Both the position numbers and the translations under genes were made by a program. Positions 15,861 through 24,400 of a stretch of DNA of 64,000 bases are shown here, one piece after another (the stretch's first letter is position 1; the number at the start of each line of letters is the position of its first letter). The DNA is from CBDESN01 sp965242495 (GTDB lineage: Bacteria > Pseudomonadota > Alphaproteobacteria > MPNO01), in contig OZ251446.1 of NCBI GenBank assembly GCA_965242495.1, forward strand, positions 3,472,001-3,536,000, written 5' to 3'. A model generated the notes under the pieces. The model was not told where the DNA came from and did no database searches. It worked only from the letters and a program-made list of their open reading frames with translations.

Positions 15861-16298
15861 TCACCGGCGGGCCGGGGCGGTCCGCTCCGCGCCTCTCGTC
15901 AACCAGCCGCGGCAAGCCGCGGCCGGGTCGGCGGCCTCGGCCAGGTCCAGAACCGGGCCGGCGTCGGCGTCGAGCCGCGCGCCGCCGGCCTCGGCGATGG
16001 CGGCGATCTTGGCGGTCATGCGTCGCGAGCCGGAAAACCGGATCAGGCGGCAGCCGCGCCGCAGAGCCGCGAGCGCATATCCCGGCGCGTCGGCGCAGTC
16101 GAGCGACCCTTCGACCCCGGCCTCCGGGAATTCGGCCCGGACGAGGGCCAGCAACTCCTCGAACCAGGCCGCGCCGGCATAGACGGCCGCGCCCGGCGCG
16201 CTGCGCAGCCGCACCGGGACGCCCAGGGCCGCCGCCGCCGCCGCCGCCGCCCTGGCGTGGGCGATCCCGTGCACGACGACGCTCGCCGGTGGGGTCAT
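15861..16298 (-). CDS. Uncharacterised 145-aa protein coupled to secB
   Basis: An Ala-rich soluble protein: the N-terminus has VVVHGIAHARAAAAAA, the middle DCADAPGYALAALRRG and RLIRFSGSRRM, and the end is acidic (ARLDADAGPVLDLAEAADP). It has no membrane segment and no recognised domain. Its ATG overlaps the secB stop (ATGA), so it is translated from the same message. The ADAPGYALAALRRG element looks like a conserved phosphosugar- or nucleotide-type loop, but I cannot name the family. Confidence 0.6.
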   Translation of the reverse strand: MTPPASVVVHGIAHARAAAAAAAALGVPVRLRSAPGAAVYAGAAWFEELLALVRAEFPEAGVEGSLDCADAPGYALAALRRGCRLIRFSGSRRMTAKIAAIAEAGGARLDADAGPVLDLAEAADPAAACRGWLTRGAERTAPARR

Positions 16299-16795
16299 TG
16301 GCTCGTCGCGGCGGCGGGTTCGGCGTGTCGCTCCGCATAGAGGGCCGCGAAGTCGATCGGGTCGATCAGCAGCGGCGGGAAGCCGCCGTCGCGGGTGACG
16401 TTGGCGACGACGGCGTGCGCGAAGGGGAACAGGTGGCGCGGCGTCTCGACCAGCAGATACGGCCGCGCCTGTTCCTCGCTGAGCCCTTCGAGGACGACGA
16501 TGGCGCCATAGGTCAGTTCGACGATGAAGATCGAACTGCCCGCGGCCTTGGTCTCGCCGCGCAGGAACAGCGTCACTTCGTACAGCCCCTCGGTCAGGCT
16601 TCGCGCGTTGGCGTTGGCCTCGATCTCGACGCTGGGCGCCTCGGCCAGCTCGGCGAGGACGCGCGGCCCCTGCGGGTTCTCGAACGACAGGTCCTTGACG
16701 TAATGCGCGCCGATGCCGAGCTGCGGCGCTTCCTGCGCCGCCTCGCCGTTGGTCGCGCCTCGCCGGTCGGCCCCGCCGGGCGGTTCATCGGCCAT
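16295..16795 (-). CDS. secB: Protein-export chaperone SecB
   Basis: A 166-aa tetrameric cytosolic chaperone that hands unfolded preproteins to SecA. Family sequence is clear: YVKDLSFENPQGP (about 40-52), SLTEGLYEVTLFLRGETK, YGAIVVLEGL, LLVETPRHLFPFAHAVVANVTRDGGFPPLLIDPIDFAALY. The N-terminal 30 residues are a low-complexity acidic extension. The chosen ATG (16793-16795) follows GGAGGGAG; a start 11 codons upstream is possible. An ATGA overlap couples it to the downstream 145-aa gene. Confidence 0.93.
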   Translation of the reverse strand: MADEPPGGADRRGATNGEAAQEAPQLGIGAHYVKDLSFENPQGPRVLAELAEAPSVEIEANANARSLTEGLYEVTLFLRGETKAAGSSIFIVELTYGAIVVLEGLSEEQARPYLLVETPRHLFPFAHAVVANVTRDGGFPPLLIDPIDFAALYAERHAEPAAATSQ

Positions 16796-16963
16796 GCCGA
16801 ACTCCCTCCGTCCGGCAGTGGCTATCACGGACGGCGGCCCCCGGCAACGCGAAACCGGGGCCGCGCGCCGAGGAAGCGCCGCCGCGCGCCCCCCTCGTCA
16901 TCCCCCGGAAGCGGGAATCCAGGGACCTTGACGAAGCAGGACCCGATTTCTCGAAACGGACCC

Positions 16964-18493
16964 TCAGCCCCGCGCGGTCACGTCGTAGGGGGTCTGTCGG
17001 AAGGTCAGCCGTTCGGCCTTCAGCGTCGCGTCGCGGAAGGCCGAGCGCGCGGCGTAGACGGTGAGCGGCCCGTCGAAGCCGCCCGCCGCGGCGCGGACGG
17101 CCGCCAGCGTGCGGCGCGTCAGCACGTTGCCGCCGCCGGCGGAGCGGTCGCGCAGCACGCCGTTGTAGAGCAGCGCATAGCCGCGTCCTTCATGCGCGCC
17201 GAGGAAGGGGGTGGGGTCGGCCGGGGCGGTCCACGGCCGGCCGGTCTCGGCGAACCAGACATGGGCGGCGAGCACGGGAAAGGCCACGTCCGGCCGGATG
17301 CGGCCGTCGGCGTCGAAGGCGGGCGGGCCGAGGCGGTGGAAGCGGAACCCGCCGCCGCCCTTCCAGCCGACGGCTTCGGAGACGCCGCCCTGCTCGCCCT
17401 CGACGACCTTGCGCAGGCGCGGGGCGCAATGGGTGACGGCGTGGTCGCCCATCTCGACGCCGATCCAGCGCCGGCCCATCTTGTGCGCGACCGCGGCCGT
17501 GGTGCCGGAGCCGAGGAAGGAGTCGAGCACGAGGTCGCCCGGGTCGGTGGCGATCTCAAGAATACGCCCCAAGAGCTTCTCGGGCTTCGGGGTGTCGAAA
17601 TAGGCGTCCGGCAACACGGCCCGGTTCTCGTTCTTGGCGTCGTGATTGCTACCGAACTCGTCGTGCAGCCACACCGTAACTGGAACCACTGTTTGCTTCA
17701 CCTGCGACAGGTACGACTTGCGCGAGGGAGTCGCATCTCCCTTCATTCCAAACCACAATTGCCCCGTGCGATCAAACTCAGCGAGCGTTTCCCTACTGAA
17801 TCGGTGGTAGGTGCCGACAGGCGGGGTCCATGTGACTCCGTTGGAAAACATGTAGGGGTATCTATTCTTTTCCGTCCCGCTTTTCGCGTGCAACGGCGTC
17901 GATTTCCACGGTCCACGGGAGTCGCCGTCCGGGTTCTTGTACGCCCTGTTCTGCTTCTCGTCGCGCTGTATCCCACGAAACGACGAATGCTCGCGGCTCT
18001 TCACGAAACAGACGATGTGATCGTGATTGTCGCTCACGAATGTCGCGTCGTTCGCGCGCGTATATTTTTTCTGCCAGACGAAGTTCGCGATGAAGTTGTC
18101 GCGCCCGAACATTTCGTCCATGACGACCTTGAGATAATGCGCCTCGTGGTCGTCGATGGAGACCCAGATCGAGCCGTCGTCCGCCAGCAGGTCGCGCAAG
18201 AGCTCCAGCCGCGGCCACATCATGGCCAGCCACTTGGCGTGCTCCAGGCTGTCGTCGTAATGCGCGAAGGCCGAGCGCGTGTTGTAGGGCGGGTCGATGT
18301 AGACGCACTTCACCTGCCCGGCGTAGAACGGCAACAGCGCCTTCAACGCCTCCAGGTTGTCGCCCTGGATCAGCATGTTGTCCGCCGCCGCCTCCCCGGC
18401 GGAGAGCGCCGGCGCTTCCTCCAGCAGCCGGTAGGGCGCGCGCGCCGCCGCGCCGATGTCCTCGTCCCGCGTCAACCAATGCAGCGTCGGCAT
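16964..18493 (-). CDS. Beta-class N6-adenine DNA methyltransferase (type III Mod-like), orphan
   Basis: A 509-aa site-specific DNA methyltransferase. Catalytic motif IV DPPY is at residues 67-70 (CVYIDPPYNTRSAF) and the SAM motif FLGSGTT comes later (about 325), the beta-class order of type III Mod proteins. The middle 170 residues are the likely target-recognition region. The C-terminal 130 residues include a domain common to stand-alone relatives. No Res helicase or restriction gene is present. The ATG is 3 bp after the stop of the pentapeptide-repeat gene, so the two are co-transcribed. The middle of the gene is less GC-rich than its ends. Confidence 0.85.
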   Translation of the reverse strand: MPTLHWLTRDEDIGAAARAPYRLLEEAPALSAGEAAADNMLIQGDNLEALKALLPFYAGQVKCVYIDPPYNTRSAFAHYDDSLEHAKWLAMMWPRLELLRDLLADDGSIWVSIDDHEAHYLKVVMDEMFGRDNFIANFVWQKKYTRANDATFVSDNHDHIVCFVKSREHSSFRGIQRDEKQNRAYKNPDGDSRGPWKSTPLHAKSGTEKNRYPYMFSNGVTWTPPVGTYHRFSRETLAEFDRTGQLWFGMKGDATPSRKSYLSQVKQTVVPVTVWLHDEFGSNHDAKNENRAVLPDAYFDTPKPEKLLGRILEIATDPGDLVLDSFLGSGTTAAVAHKMGRRWIGVEMGDHAVTHCAPRLRKVVEGEQGGVSEAVGWKGGGGFRFHRLGPPAFDADGRIRPDVAFPVLAAHVWFAETGRPWTAPADPTPFLGAHEGRGYALLYNGVLRDRSAGGGNVLTRRTLAAVRAAAGGFDGPLTVYAARSAFRDATLKAERLTFRQTPYDVTARG

Positions 18494-18496
18494 CGG

Positions 18497-19825
18497 CTAT
18501 CCGTCCGCCTTCGGAACGCCGCGCATGGCCTCCTCGTATTCGGCGATCCACCGCTCGGCTTCTTCCTTCGTATAGGCGCCGGTTGTGGCGCTGCTGCCTT
18601 TCGGCAGTTCTTCGCTCTCCAGCTTGCCGATATACAGTTCCAGTGGTTCCAGTGGTTCCAGTATACCCCGTAACCTTCTCGCTCCCTCGTCAGAGAGTTC
18701 AATGTATAAAGAGTCTAAGGTTTCCTGGTTAAGACCACCCCAAAAAGACAGTCCAGACAAATCGCTTTTCTGATCAATTCCTGCAAGGATACGCTGCTTG
18801 AACGGCGGACATATCACAAGTTGTCCGGTGACAAGTTGCAGTTGTGCTCTATTATTACTCACCCCTTGCAGTTGTGCTCTGATAATAATCGCCTTATCCA
18901 TTAGCACCCCGGAAAATTCCACCCCTTGCAGTTGCGACTCGTAAAGAGTTGCCCCTTGCAATTGCGTCCCACCAAGGTATGCTCCTTGCAGTTGCGTCCA
19001 GTAAATGCTCGCCCCTTGCAGTTGAGAATTGAGAAGGTTCGCCCCTTGCAGTTGGGTCTTGTCAAAGTTCGCTCCTTGCAGTTGTGCTCCCACAAAGGAT
19101 GCGCCTTGCAGTTGCGCCCCGTCAAATTCCGCCTCTTGCAGTTGTGCTTCCACAAAGGATGCGCTTTGCAGTTGCGCCCCGTGAAGGATCGCCTTTCGCA
19201 GCTGCGTTTCCTCAAGGTTCGCACTTTGCAGGCGCGCCCCGGTGAGATCTGCTCCGTTCAGCCGGCTTCCCTGCAAGTCGATGCGGCAGCCCTTGAAGAC
19301 CACATGCTTCCGCGAGAACAACAGAGTCAACAGGCTCTGAATCTCCGTCGAGGGCTTCGACTTGTGCTTTTCCCGGTACTCGTCGTCCCCCGTCGTCTGG
19401 CGGATGTGGGCGCAGAGGATGTCCAGCACCGTCTGGCGCAAGTCGTTGTCTTCGGTGTCCCGCGCCAGCTGCTCGAGCTCGTAGGCCCCGCCCATGCGCA
19501 CCGAGTCCGACTCGTGGCCCAGATGCTCGATGGCGTTCTTCAACCGCTCCTGCCGCCGCCCGTCCTCCGCGCCCCGGTTGGTCTCTTCCATCGCCACGGC
19601 GCGACGGTTGGCGATCACGGCTCCGATAGCCAGCAGCACGCCGCCCATGCCGACGCCCAGATATTCGAGAACCCGGAGTTTCTCCTTCGCGCCGAAGAGG
19701 TAATAGGCCCATTTCGGTTCTTCAAAGGCCATGACGACCAGAAGGAGCGCGAACAGGCCGACCAACAGCGCGACGAGGCCCGCCGGAAGGGGCGACCGCG
19801 CGACTCTCGAACGCAACCCGTTCAC
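18497..19825 (-). CDS. Membrane-anchored pentapeptide-repeat protein
   Basis: About 442 aa from a GTG at 19825. Two transmembrane helices (about residues 14-34 and 54-72) are followed by a helical region (NAIEHLGHESDSVRMGGAYELEQLARD) and then pentapeptide repeats from about 175 to 330. Every second pentapeptide is QLQGA, so the unit is effectively a decapeptide and the DNA shows a 30-bp tandem repeat with CTTGCAGTTG on the plus strand. Such repeats form a right-handed quadrilateral beta-helix. The reading frame is open upstream to 20140, so a longer start (ATG 19879 or earlier) cannot be excluded. It is directly upstream of the DNA methyltransferase. Confidence 0.7.
   Translation of the reverse strand: MNGLRSRVARSPLPAGLVALLVGLFALLLVVMAFEEPKWAYYLFGAKEKLRVLEYLGVGMGGVLLAIGAVIANRRAVAMEETNRGAEDGRRQERLKNAIEHLGHESDSVRMGGAYELEQLARDTEDNDLRQTVLDILCAHIRQTTGDDEYREKHKSKPSTEIQSLLTLLFSRKHVVFKGCRIDLQGSRLNGADLTGARLQSANLEETQLRKAILHGAQLQSASFVEAQLQEAEFDGAQLQGASFVGAQLQGANFDKTQLQGANLLNSQLQGASIYWTQLQGAYLGGTQLQGATLYESQLQGVEFSGVLMDKAIIIRAQLQGVSNNRAQLQLVTGQLVICPPFKQRILAGIDQKSDLSGLSFWGGLNQETLDSLYIELSDEGARRLRGILEPLEPLELYIGKLESEELPKGSSATTGAYTKEEAERWIAEYEEAMRGVPKADG
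18840..19240. repeat. 30-bp tandem repeats inside the pentapeptide gene
   Basis: About thirteen 30-bp units, each with CTTGCAGTTG or a one-base variant, encoding the QLQGA decapeptides. Units may be gained or lost by slippage without breaking the frame. Confidence 0.75.
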
Positions 19826-19835
19826 GAGCGCGGAC

Positions 19836-20140
19836 TCACGCGGCGCCCGGCGCCGGCCGCGGCAAAGGATCCAGCGCATCCAGGATACGCCGCCGGCCGT
19901 TCCGCGGCAGGCTTTCCGGGTCTCTCGCGGCTTTGTCGGCGTAGCGGACGGTCGCGGCCCAAGGCGCGCGCGGACCTGCTCGCCGGTGACGGTCCGCCCG
20001 TCCCGCAGGCCGCGTTCGCCTTCCTCGATCCGTTCCGCTTCCCGGTCCGTCACCGGCTCGTCGTCCCCGGGAGCCTTCGCCAAGGCCGCCATGACGGGGT
20101 TGGAAGGCGACGGCGCGGACAACCCGGTCGATACGCGCAT
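19836..20140 (-). pseudogene. Toxin-antitoxin relic (antitoxin-like N-terminus, ParE/RelE-like toxin fragment)
   Basis: One frame from about 20092 reads MAALAKAPGDDEPVTDREAE and RDGRTVTGEQVRARLG, the typical C-terminal tail of small antitoxins. The overlapping frame ending at 19836 reads ATVRYADKAARD.ESLPRN, then RRRILDAL, the start of a ParE/RelE-type toxin, and stops after about 40 residues. The antitoxin frame lacks its own stop and runs on into the pentapeptide-repeat frame. The toxin is too short to be active, so this is decay of a TA pair. Confidence 0.5.
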
Positions 20141-20305
20141 GAAGTCGCCCCCGCGCAGTCATGCTCACGTCTTCACGCCAATGCCGGAAGGATCGGCGGG
20201 GGCGGAACGGCCGGCATCGTCTTCGCTTCGTCCTCACGACCCATACCGAATCTGCGCTCCCCTCCGCGACCCGTCAACACGGCGTCGAGGCGCCCCCCCC
20301 CCGTC

Positions 20306-20978
20306 ATTCCCGCGAAAGCGGGAATCCATATTCGTATCCCGATTCCTGCCTCCGTGGGGACGAGGGGCCTGTGACGACGCCAAGGACCCGTCCTTCCCCG
20401 CCCTGGATTCCCGCTTTCGCGGGAATGACGGAGGGAGGCTGCGATGACGGGCGAGGGAAGGCCATCGGCTCGAGGCGGATACGCCCCCCCTTCCGTCATT
20501 CCCGCGAAAGCGGGAATCCATATTCGCATCCCGATTCCTGCTTCCATGGGGACGAAGGGCCTGTGACGACGGCTCGAGGCGACGGAGGGAGGCTGCGATG
20601 ACGGGCGAGGGAAGCCATCGGCTCGAGGCGGATACACCCCCCCTTCCGTCATTCCCGCGAAAGCGGGAATCCATATTCGCATCCCGATTCCTGCTTCCAT
20701 GGGGACGAAGAGCCTGTGACATCGGCTCGAGGCGACGGAGGGGGGCTGCGATGACGGGCGAAGAAAGGCCATCGTCTCGAGGCGGATACACCCCCCCTTC
20801 CGTCATTCCCGCGAAAGCGGGAATCCATATTCGCATCCCGCTTCCTGCTTCCGTGGGGACGAAGGGCCTGTGACGCCGGCTCGAGGCGACGGAGGGGGGC
20901 TGCGATGACGGGCGAGGAAAGGCCGTCGACTCGAGGCGGATACGCTCCCCCTTCCGTCATTCCCGCGAAAGCGGGAAT
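20306..20978. repeat. Tandem array of an approximately 154-bp unit containing the 20-bp palindrome
   Basis: Palindromes lie at 20306-20325, 20407-20426, 20498-20517, 20651-20670, 20805-20824 and 20959-20978; the last four are spaced 153-154 bp apart. Each unit continues with a conserved (ATCCCG)TTCCTGCTTCC...GGGGACGA segment, a GGCTCGAGGCGACGGAGG segment and a C-run before the next palindrome. The repeats extend to about 21070. No gene is seen in 20141-21134 apart from this array. Confidence 0.85.
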
Positions 20979-21134
20979 CCATATTCGCATCCCGCTTCCT
21001 GCTTCCATGGGGACGAAGGGCCTGTGACGACGGCTCGAGGCGACGGAGGGGGGCTGCGATGACGGGCGCGGCCGCTTCCCGGCGGTCGCCGATTGCCATA
21101 GCCTGATCCGGGGAACGAAGCGTCGGGGCCGCGG

Positions 21135-22370
21135 GTGATCCGTCTTTCCGCCGCAGCCCGCCGCGACGGCGGGATCATCGGGCTCGTGTGCCTGCCGCAC
21201 ATGATGAGCCACGCCTATTACATCGTCCTGCCGCCGATGTTCCCGACGCTGGTGGCGGCGTTCGGCGTCACCTATCTCGAAGTCGGCGTCGTCATGTCCT
21301 GCTTCGCCCTGGCCGCGGGGATCGGCCAGACGCCGATCGGGTTCGTGGTCGACCGCATCGGGGCGCGGCCGGTCCTGATCGCGGGCATCGCCCTCGAGGC
21401 GGGCGGCGTCGCGCTGATGGGGGCCGCCGATCACTACTGGCAGTTGATCCTGTTCGGGACGATCGCGGGCTTCGGCCATACCGTCTTTCATCCCGCCGAC
21501 TACGCGATCCTGTCGAGCCAGGTCGGCAAGGAGCGGCTGGGCCGGGCGTTCGCGCTTCACTCCGCCGCCGGACATGTCGGGTTCGCCCTGTCGCCGATCT
21601 TCATGACGACCGTTGCGGCGTTCTGGCATTGGCGCGCCGCGTTTCTTCTGATCGGCGCGATCGGCCTGGCGTTCGCGCTGGTCCTGGCGCTCCGCCCGGC
21701 GCTGCTCCGCCCGGACCGGGCGACGGATCCGGCCGGGCGGCGGGAGGCGGCGACCGGCGAGCGGCCGCGCCGGACCGGGCCGGGCGACGGCGTCGGGCTG
21801 CTGCTGTCGGTCCCGGTGCTGATGTGCTTTCTGTATTTCCTGCTGTATCAGATGGGCTTCGGCGGCATCCGCAACTTCCTGGTCGCCGGGCTGGGCGAAC
21901 TCTACGGCGCGCCCGAAGTCGCCGCCGCCGCCGCGCTGAGCGCCTACATGGCGGGCGGCATCGTCGGCATATTGTCGGGCGGGTTCGTCGCCGACCGCTT
22001 CGGCCCGCAGATCTGGACCGCCCTCGGTACGCTCGTCCCGGCGGGGCTGCTGATCGCGGCGATCGGGACGTTCGAATTCCGCTTCCCGCTGCTGGTCGGG
22101 GTTCTGGCCCTGGCCGGGTTTCTCATCGGCCTGCTGATCCCGTCGCGCGACCTGCTGCTCCGGTCCGTCACGCCCGACGGCTCGATGGGCAAGGTCATGG
22201 GATTCGCATCGACCGGCGGCAACGTCGGCGGCGCGCTGGCTCCGATTCTGCTGGGTTTCGTCATGGACCGGTTCGGCGCCCACGCGATCTTCTGGGTCTG
22301 CGCCTGTTTCATCGCTTGCGCGTTCATGACCTTCGTCGCCGTCCGCGCCCGCTTCGCCGCGGGCCGCTGA
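21135..22370 (+). CDS. MFS transporter, fosmidomycin-resistance-like
   Basis: A 411-aa inner-membrane protein with about twelve helices and a long cytoplasmic loop near residues 190-220 that contains Arg/Pro-rich sequence. The N-terminal signature LPHMMSHAYYIVLPPMFPTL resembles the HxxxHxYxxxLPPLFP pattern of the Fsr family. GFVVDRIGARPV and GGFVADRFGPQIW are the two MFS A-type loops. Substrate unknown; drug or metabolite efflux is inferred. The start is GTG 21135, immediately after the repeat array. Confidence 0.8.
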   Translation: MIRLSAAARRDGGIIGLVCLPHMMSHAYYIVLPPMFPTLVAAFGVTYLEVGVVMSCFALAAGIGQTPIGFVVDRIGARPVLIAGIALEAGGVALMGAADHYWQLILFGTIAGFGHTVFHPADYAILSSQVGKERLGRAFALHSAAGHVGFALSPIFMTTVAAFWHWRAAFLLIGAIGLAFALVLALRPALLRPDRATDPAGRREAATGERPRRTGPGDGVGLLLSVPVLMCFLYFLLYQMGFGGIRNFLVAGLGELYGAPEVAAAAALSAYMAGGIVGILSGGFVADRFGPQIWTALGTLVPAGLLIAAIGTFEFRFPLLVGVLALAGFLIGLLIPSRDLLLRSVTPDGSMGKVMGFASTGGNVGGALAPILLGFVMDRFGAHAIFWVCACFIACAFMTFVAVRARFAAGR

Positions 22371-22490
22371 ATACGCGGCGGCGATGGACGGGGCGCGGCG
22401 ATCCCGCTACGATCGGGCGCTCCCCAAACGTCCGTGAGGCCGCGATGCGACCATCGGCATGGTTTGCGCCTGCGTGCGCGGGTTCCTGAC

Positions 22491-23468
22491 ATGGCCTCGA
22501 CCGGCCGCGTCACCTTCCACGATCTGGAGCCCGAGCCCGACGACTTCGAGACCGCCGTGATCGCGGGCCTCGGGCAGGGCGCCAAGTCGCTTCCCTCCAA
22601 GTTCTTCTACGACCGCGCGGGCTCGCGCCTGTTCGACCGCATCTGCGGCCTCGAAGAGTATTACCCGACCCGGACCGAGATCGCGCTGCTGGAGCGCCAC
22701 CGCGACGAGATCGCCGACATCGTGGGGTCCGGCTGCCACGTGATCGAGCTCGGCAGCGGCTCGGGCGTCAAAACCCGCATCCTGCTCGGCGGGCTGACGG
22801 CGCCCGCGGCCTACACCGCGGTCGACATATCGAAGGAGCATCTGCTCGAGGCCACGAACGCGCTGGCGCTCGATTTTCCCGCCGTCCACGTGTTCGCGAT
22901 GTGCGCCGACTACACCCGGCCGTTCGACGTCCCGGCGCCGCCCGGCAATCCCGGCGCCAAGCGCGTCGGTTTCTTTCCGGGCTCCACCATCGGCAACCTG
23001 ACGCCGCCGGAAGCGGTCGACCTCCTGGCCGCGATCGGTGATCTGCTCGACGGCGGGGACCTGCTCATCGGCGTCGACCTCGAGAAGGACGGGAAGATCC
23101 TGATCGAGGCCTACAACGACCGCGAAGGGGTCACCGCGGCGTTCAACATGAACCTGCTCGCCCGCATAAACCGGGAGCTCGACGGCGATTTCGACCTCGA
23201 CAGGTTCGTCCACGAAGCGATCTACAACGAGGAGGAAGGCCGCATCGAGATGCATCTGGTGAGTCTCGACGACCAGGGCGTGTCGATCGGCGGGCGCGTC
23301 TTCGAATTCTGCGCCGGCGAGACCATCCACACCGAGAATTCCTACAAATTCGCGGTCGAGGACTTCCACGATCTCGGCCGCCGGGCCGGATTCTCGCCGG
23401 TCCACGTATGGACCGACCGGGACTCCCTGTTCAGCGTCCACTACCTGCGCGCCCGCCCCCGCGCATGA
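22491..23468 (+). CDS. egtD: L-histidine N-alpha-methyltransferase EgtD
   Basis: A 325-aa SAM-dependent enzyme that trimethylates histidine to hercynine, the first step of ergothioneine synthesis. Family features include SLPSKFFYDRAGSRLFDRIC, LEEYYPTRTE, the SAM motif VIELGSGSGVKT, VDISKEHL, FFPGSTIGN, and IHTENSYKF near the C-terminus. Full family length. egtB, normally adjacent, is not in this window. It converges on the PhyH gene at 23500. Confidence 0.9.
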   Translation: MASTGRVTFHDLEPEPDDFETAVIAGLGQGAKSLPSKFFYDRAGSRLFDRICGLEEYYPTRTEIALLERHRDEIADIVGSGCHVIELGSGSGVKTRILLGGLTAPAAYTAVDISKEHLLEATNALALDFPAVHVFAMCADYTRPFDVPAPPGNPGAKRVGFFPGSTIGNLTPPEAVDLLAAIGDLLDGGDLLIGVDLEKDGKILIEAYNDREGVTAAFNMNLLARINRELDGDFDLDRFVHEAIYNEEEGRIEMHLVSLDDQGVSIGGRVFEFCAGETIHTENSYKFAVEDFHDLGRRAGFSPVHVWTDRDSLFSVHYLRARPRA

Positions 23469-23499
23469 CCGCGGGGCGCGCCGCCGCGGGCGCCGGCGT

Positions 23500-24339
23500 C
23501 TATCGGGCCGCGCGGACCTCCCGGCGCTCCGCTTCCGAGCGCAGTTCCGGGTCGAAATAGCCCCGCGCCAGCCGGTTGAAGAAGTCGAGGGTCGCGGGGT
23601 CCATCACCCGGCTCGGCGTCGGCTCCGCATCCCAATGGCCGTGCCGGTCCTCGCCCCGGACCAGCGTCGCCGGGAAACGGCCCAGCGTCGGGCGGACGTG
23701 CGGCGGACAATAGACGAACAAGACGCCGATGCGGCGCTGATCGGTGGTGTTCGGCTTGGACGAATGCGCGGTGCGGAAATGGTGGATCGTCGCCTCGCCG
23801 GCGCCGACCTCGGCATCGACGACGCCGGTCTCGTCGAAGCCGGGGATCGTCTGTCCGCGCGCCAGCAGGTTGTCCTCCGCCCAGGTCTCGACATGGTCCA
23901 TCTCGCGTTCGAGATGCGAGCCCGGCTTGTAGCGCAGGCAGCCATGCCGGACGAACGAGTCGGTGAGCCCGACCCAGGCGCCCCAGACCTCCAGCGGATC
24001 GTAGCCGAAATAGGCCGAGTCCTGGTGCCACGTCGTGTAGGACGGGTCGTTGCCGTTCTTCACCCAGACGGCCGAACTGACCAGCATGACGTCGGGGCCG
24101 ATCAGGTCCTCGATCGCATCGAGCAAGGCCGGCGTCGCGCCCAGCTCGACCATCCACGGAAACAGCAGATGCGGCTTGACCATGAGCTTCGGCGGCGCCT
24201 CGGCGGCGTGGTTGCGCTCATAGTCCTCGAACCGGTCGAGATACCCCCGCGCCGCGCCCGCATCCAGCACGCGCACGGGATAGACGTAGCCGTCGCGCCT
24301 CGCGTCGTCGATCTGCCGTCGGGTCAGGAGTTTCGGCAT
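23500..24339 (-). CDS. Phytanoyl-CoA dioxygenase (PhyH) family protein
   Basis: A 279-aa Fe(II)/2-oxoglutarate oxygenase. Iron ligands are His105 and Asp107 (TTWHQDSAYFGY) and the distal His in ATIHHFRTAHSSKPN; the Arg of DQRRIGVLFVY is the likely 2-oxoglutarate anchor. WGAWVGLTD and GCLRYKPGSH are typical of small-molecule hydroxylases in this family. It is the last gene of the minus-strand UbiD/CMD/SDR/PhyH operon, 61 bp after the SDR. The substrate is unknown. Confidence 0.85.
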   Translation of the reverse strand: MPKLLTRRQIDDARRDGYVYPVRVLDAGAARGYLDRFEDYERNHAAEAPPKLMVKPHLLFPWMVELGATPALLDAIEDLIGPDVMLVSSAVWVKNGNDPSYTTWHQDSAYFGYDPLEVWGAWVGLTDSFVRHGCLRYKPGSHLEREMDHVETWAEDNLLARGQTIPGFDETGVVDAEVGAGEATIHHFRTAHSSKPNTTDQRRIGVLFVYCPPHVRPTLGRFPATLVRGEDRHGHWDAEPTPSRVMDPATLDFFNRLARGYFDPELRSEAERREVRAAR

Positions 24340-24400
24340 GGGCTTCTCCCGGTTCGTCGCCGGTCCGGCGCCGCGGCGGCGCGGTCGGCGGGGCGGAGCG

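Noticed and set aside
20649..22283. 544-codon minus-strand ORF across repeats and the MFS gene
   Set aside because: Composed of translated palindromic repeats plus the shadow of the transporter gene.
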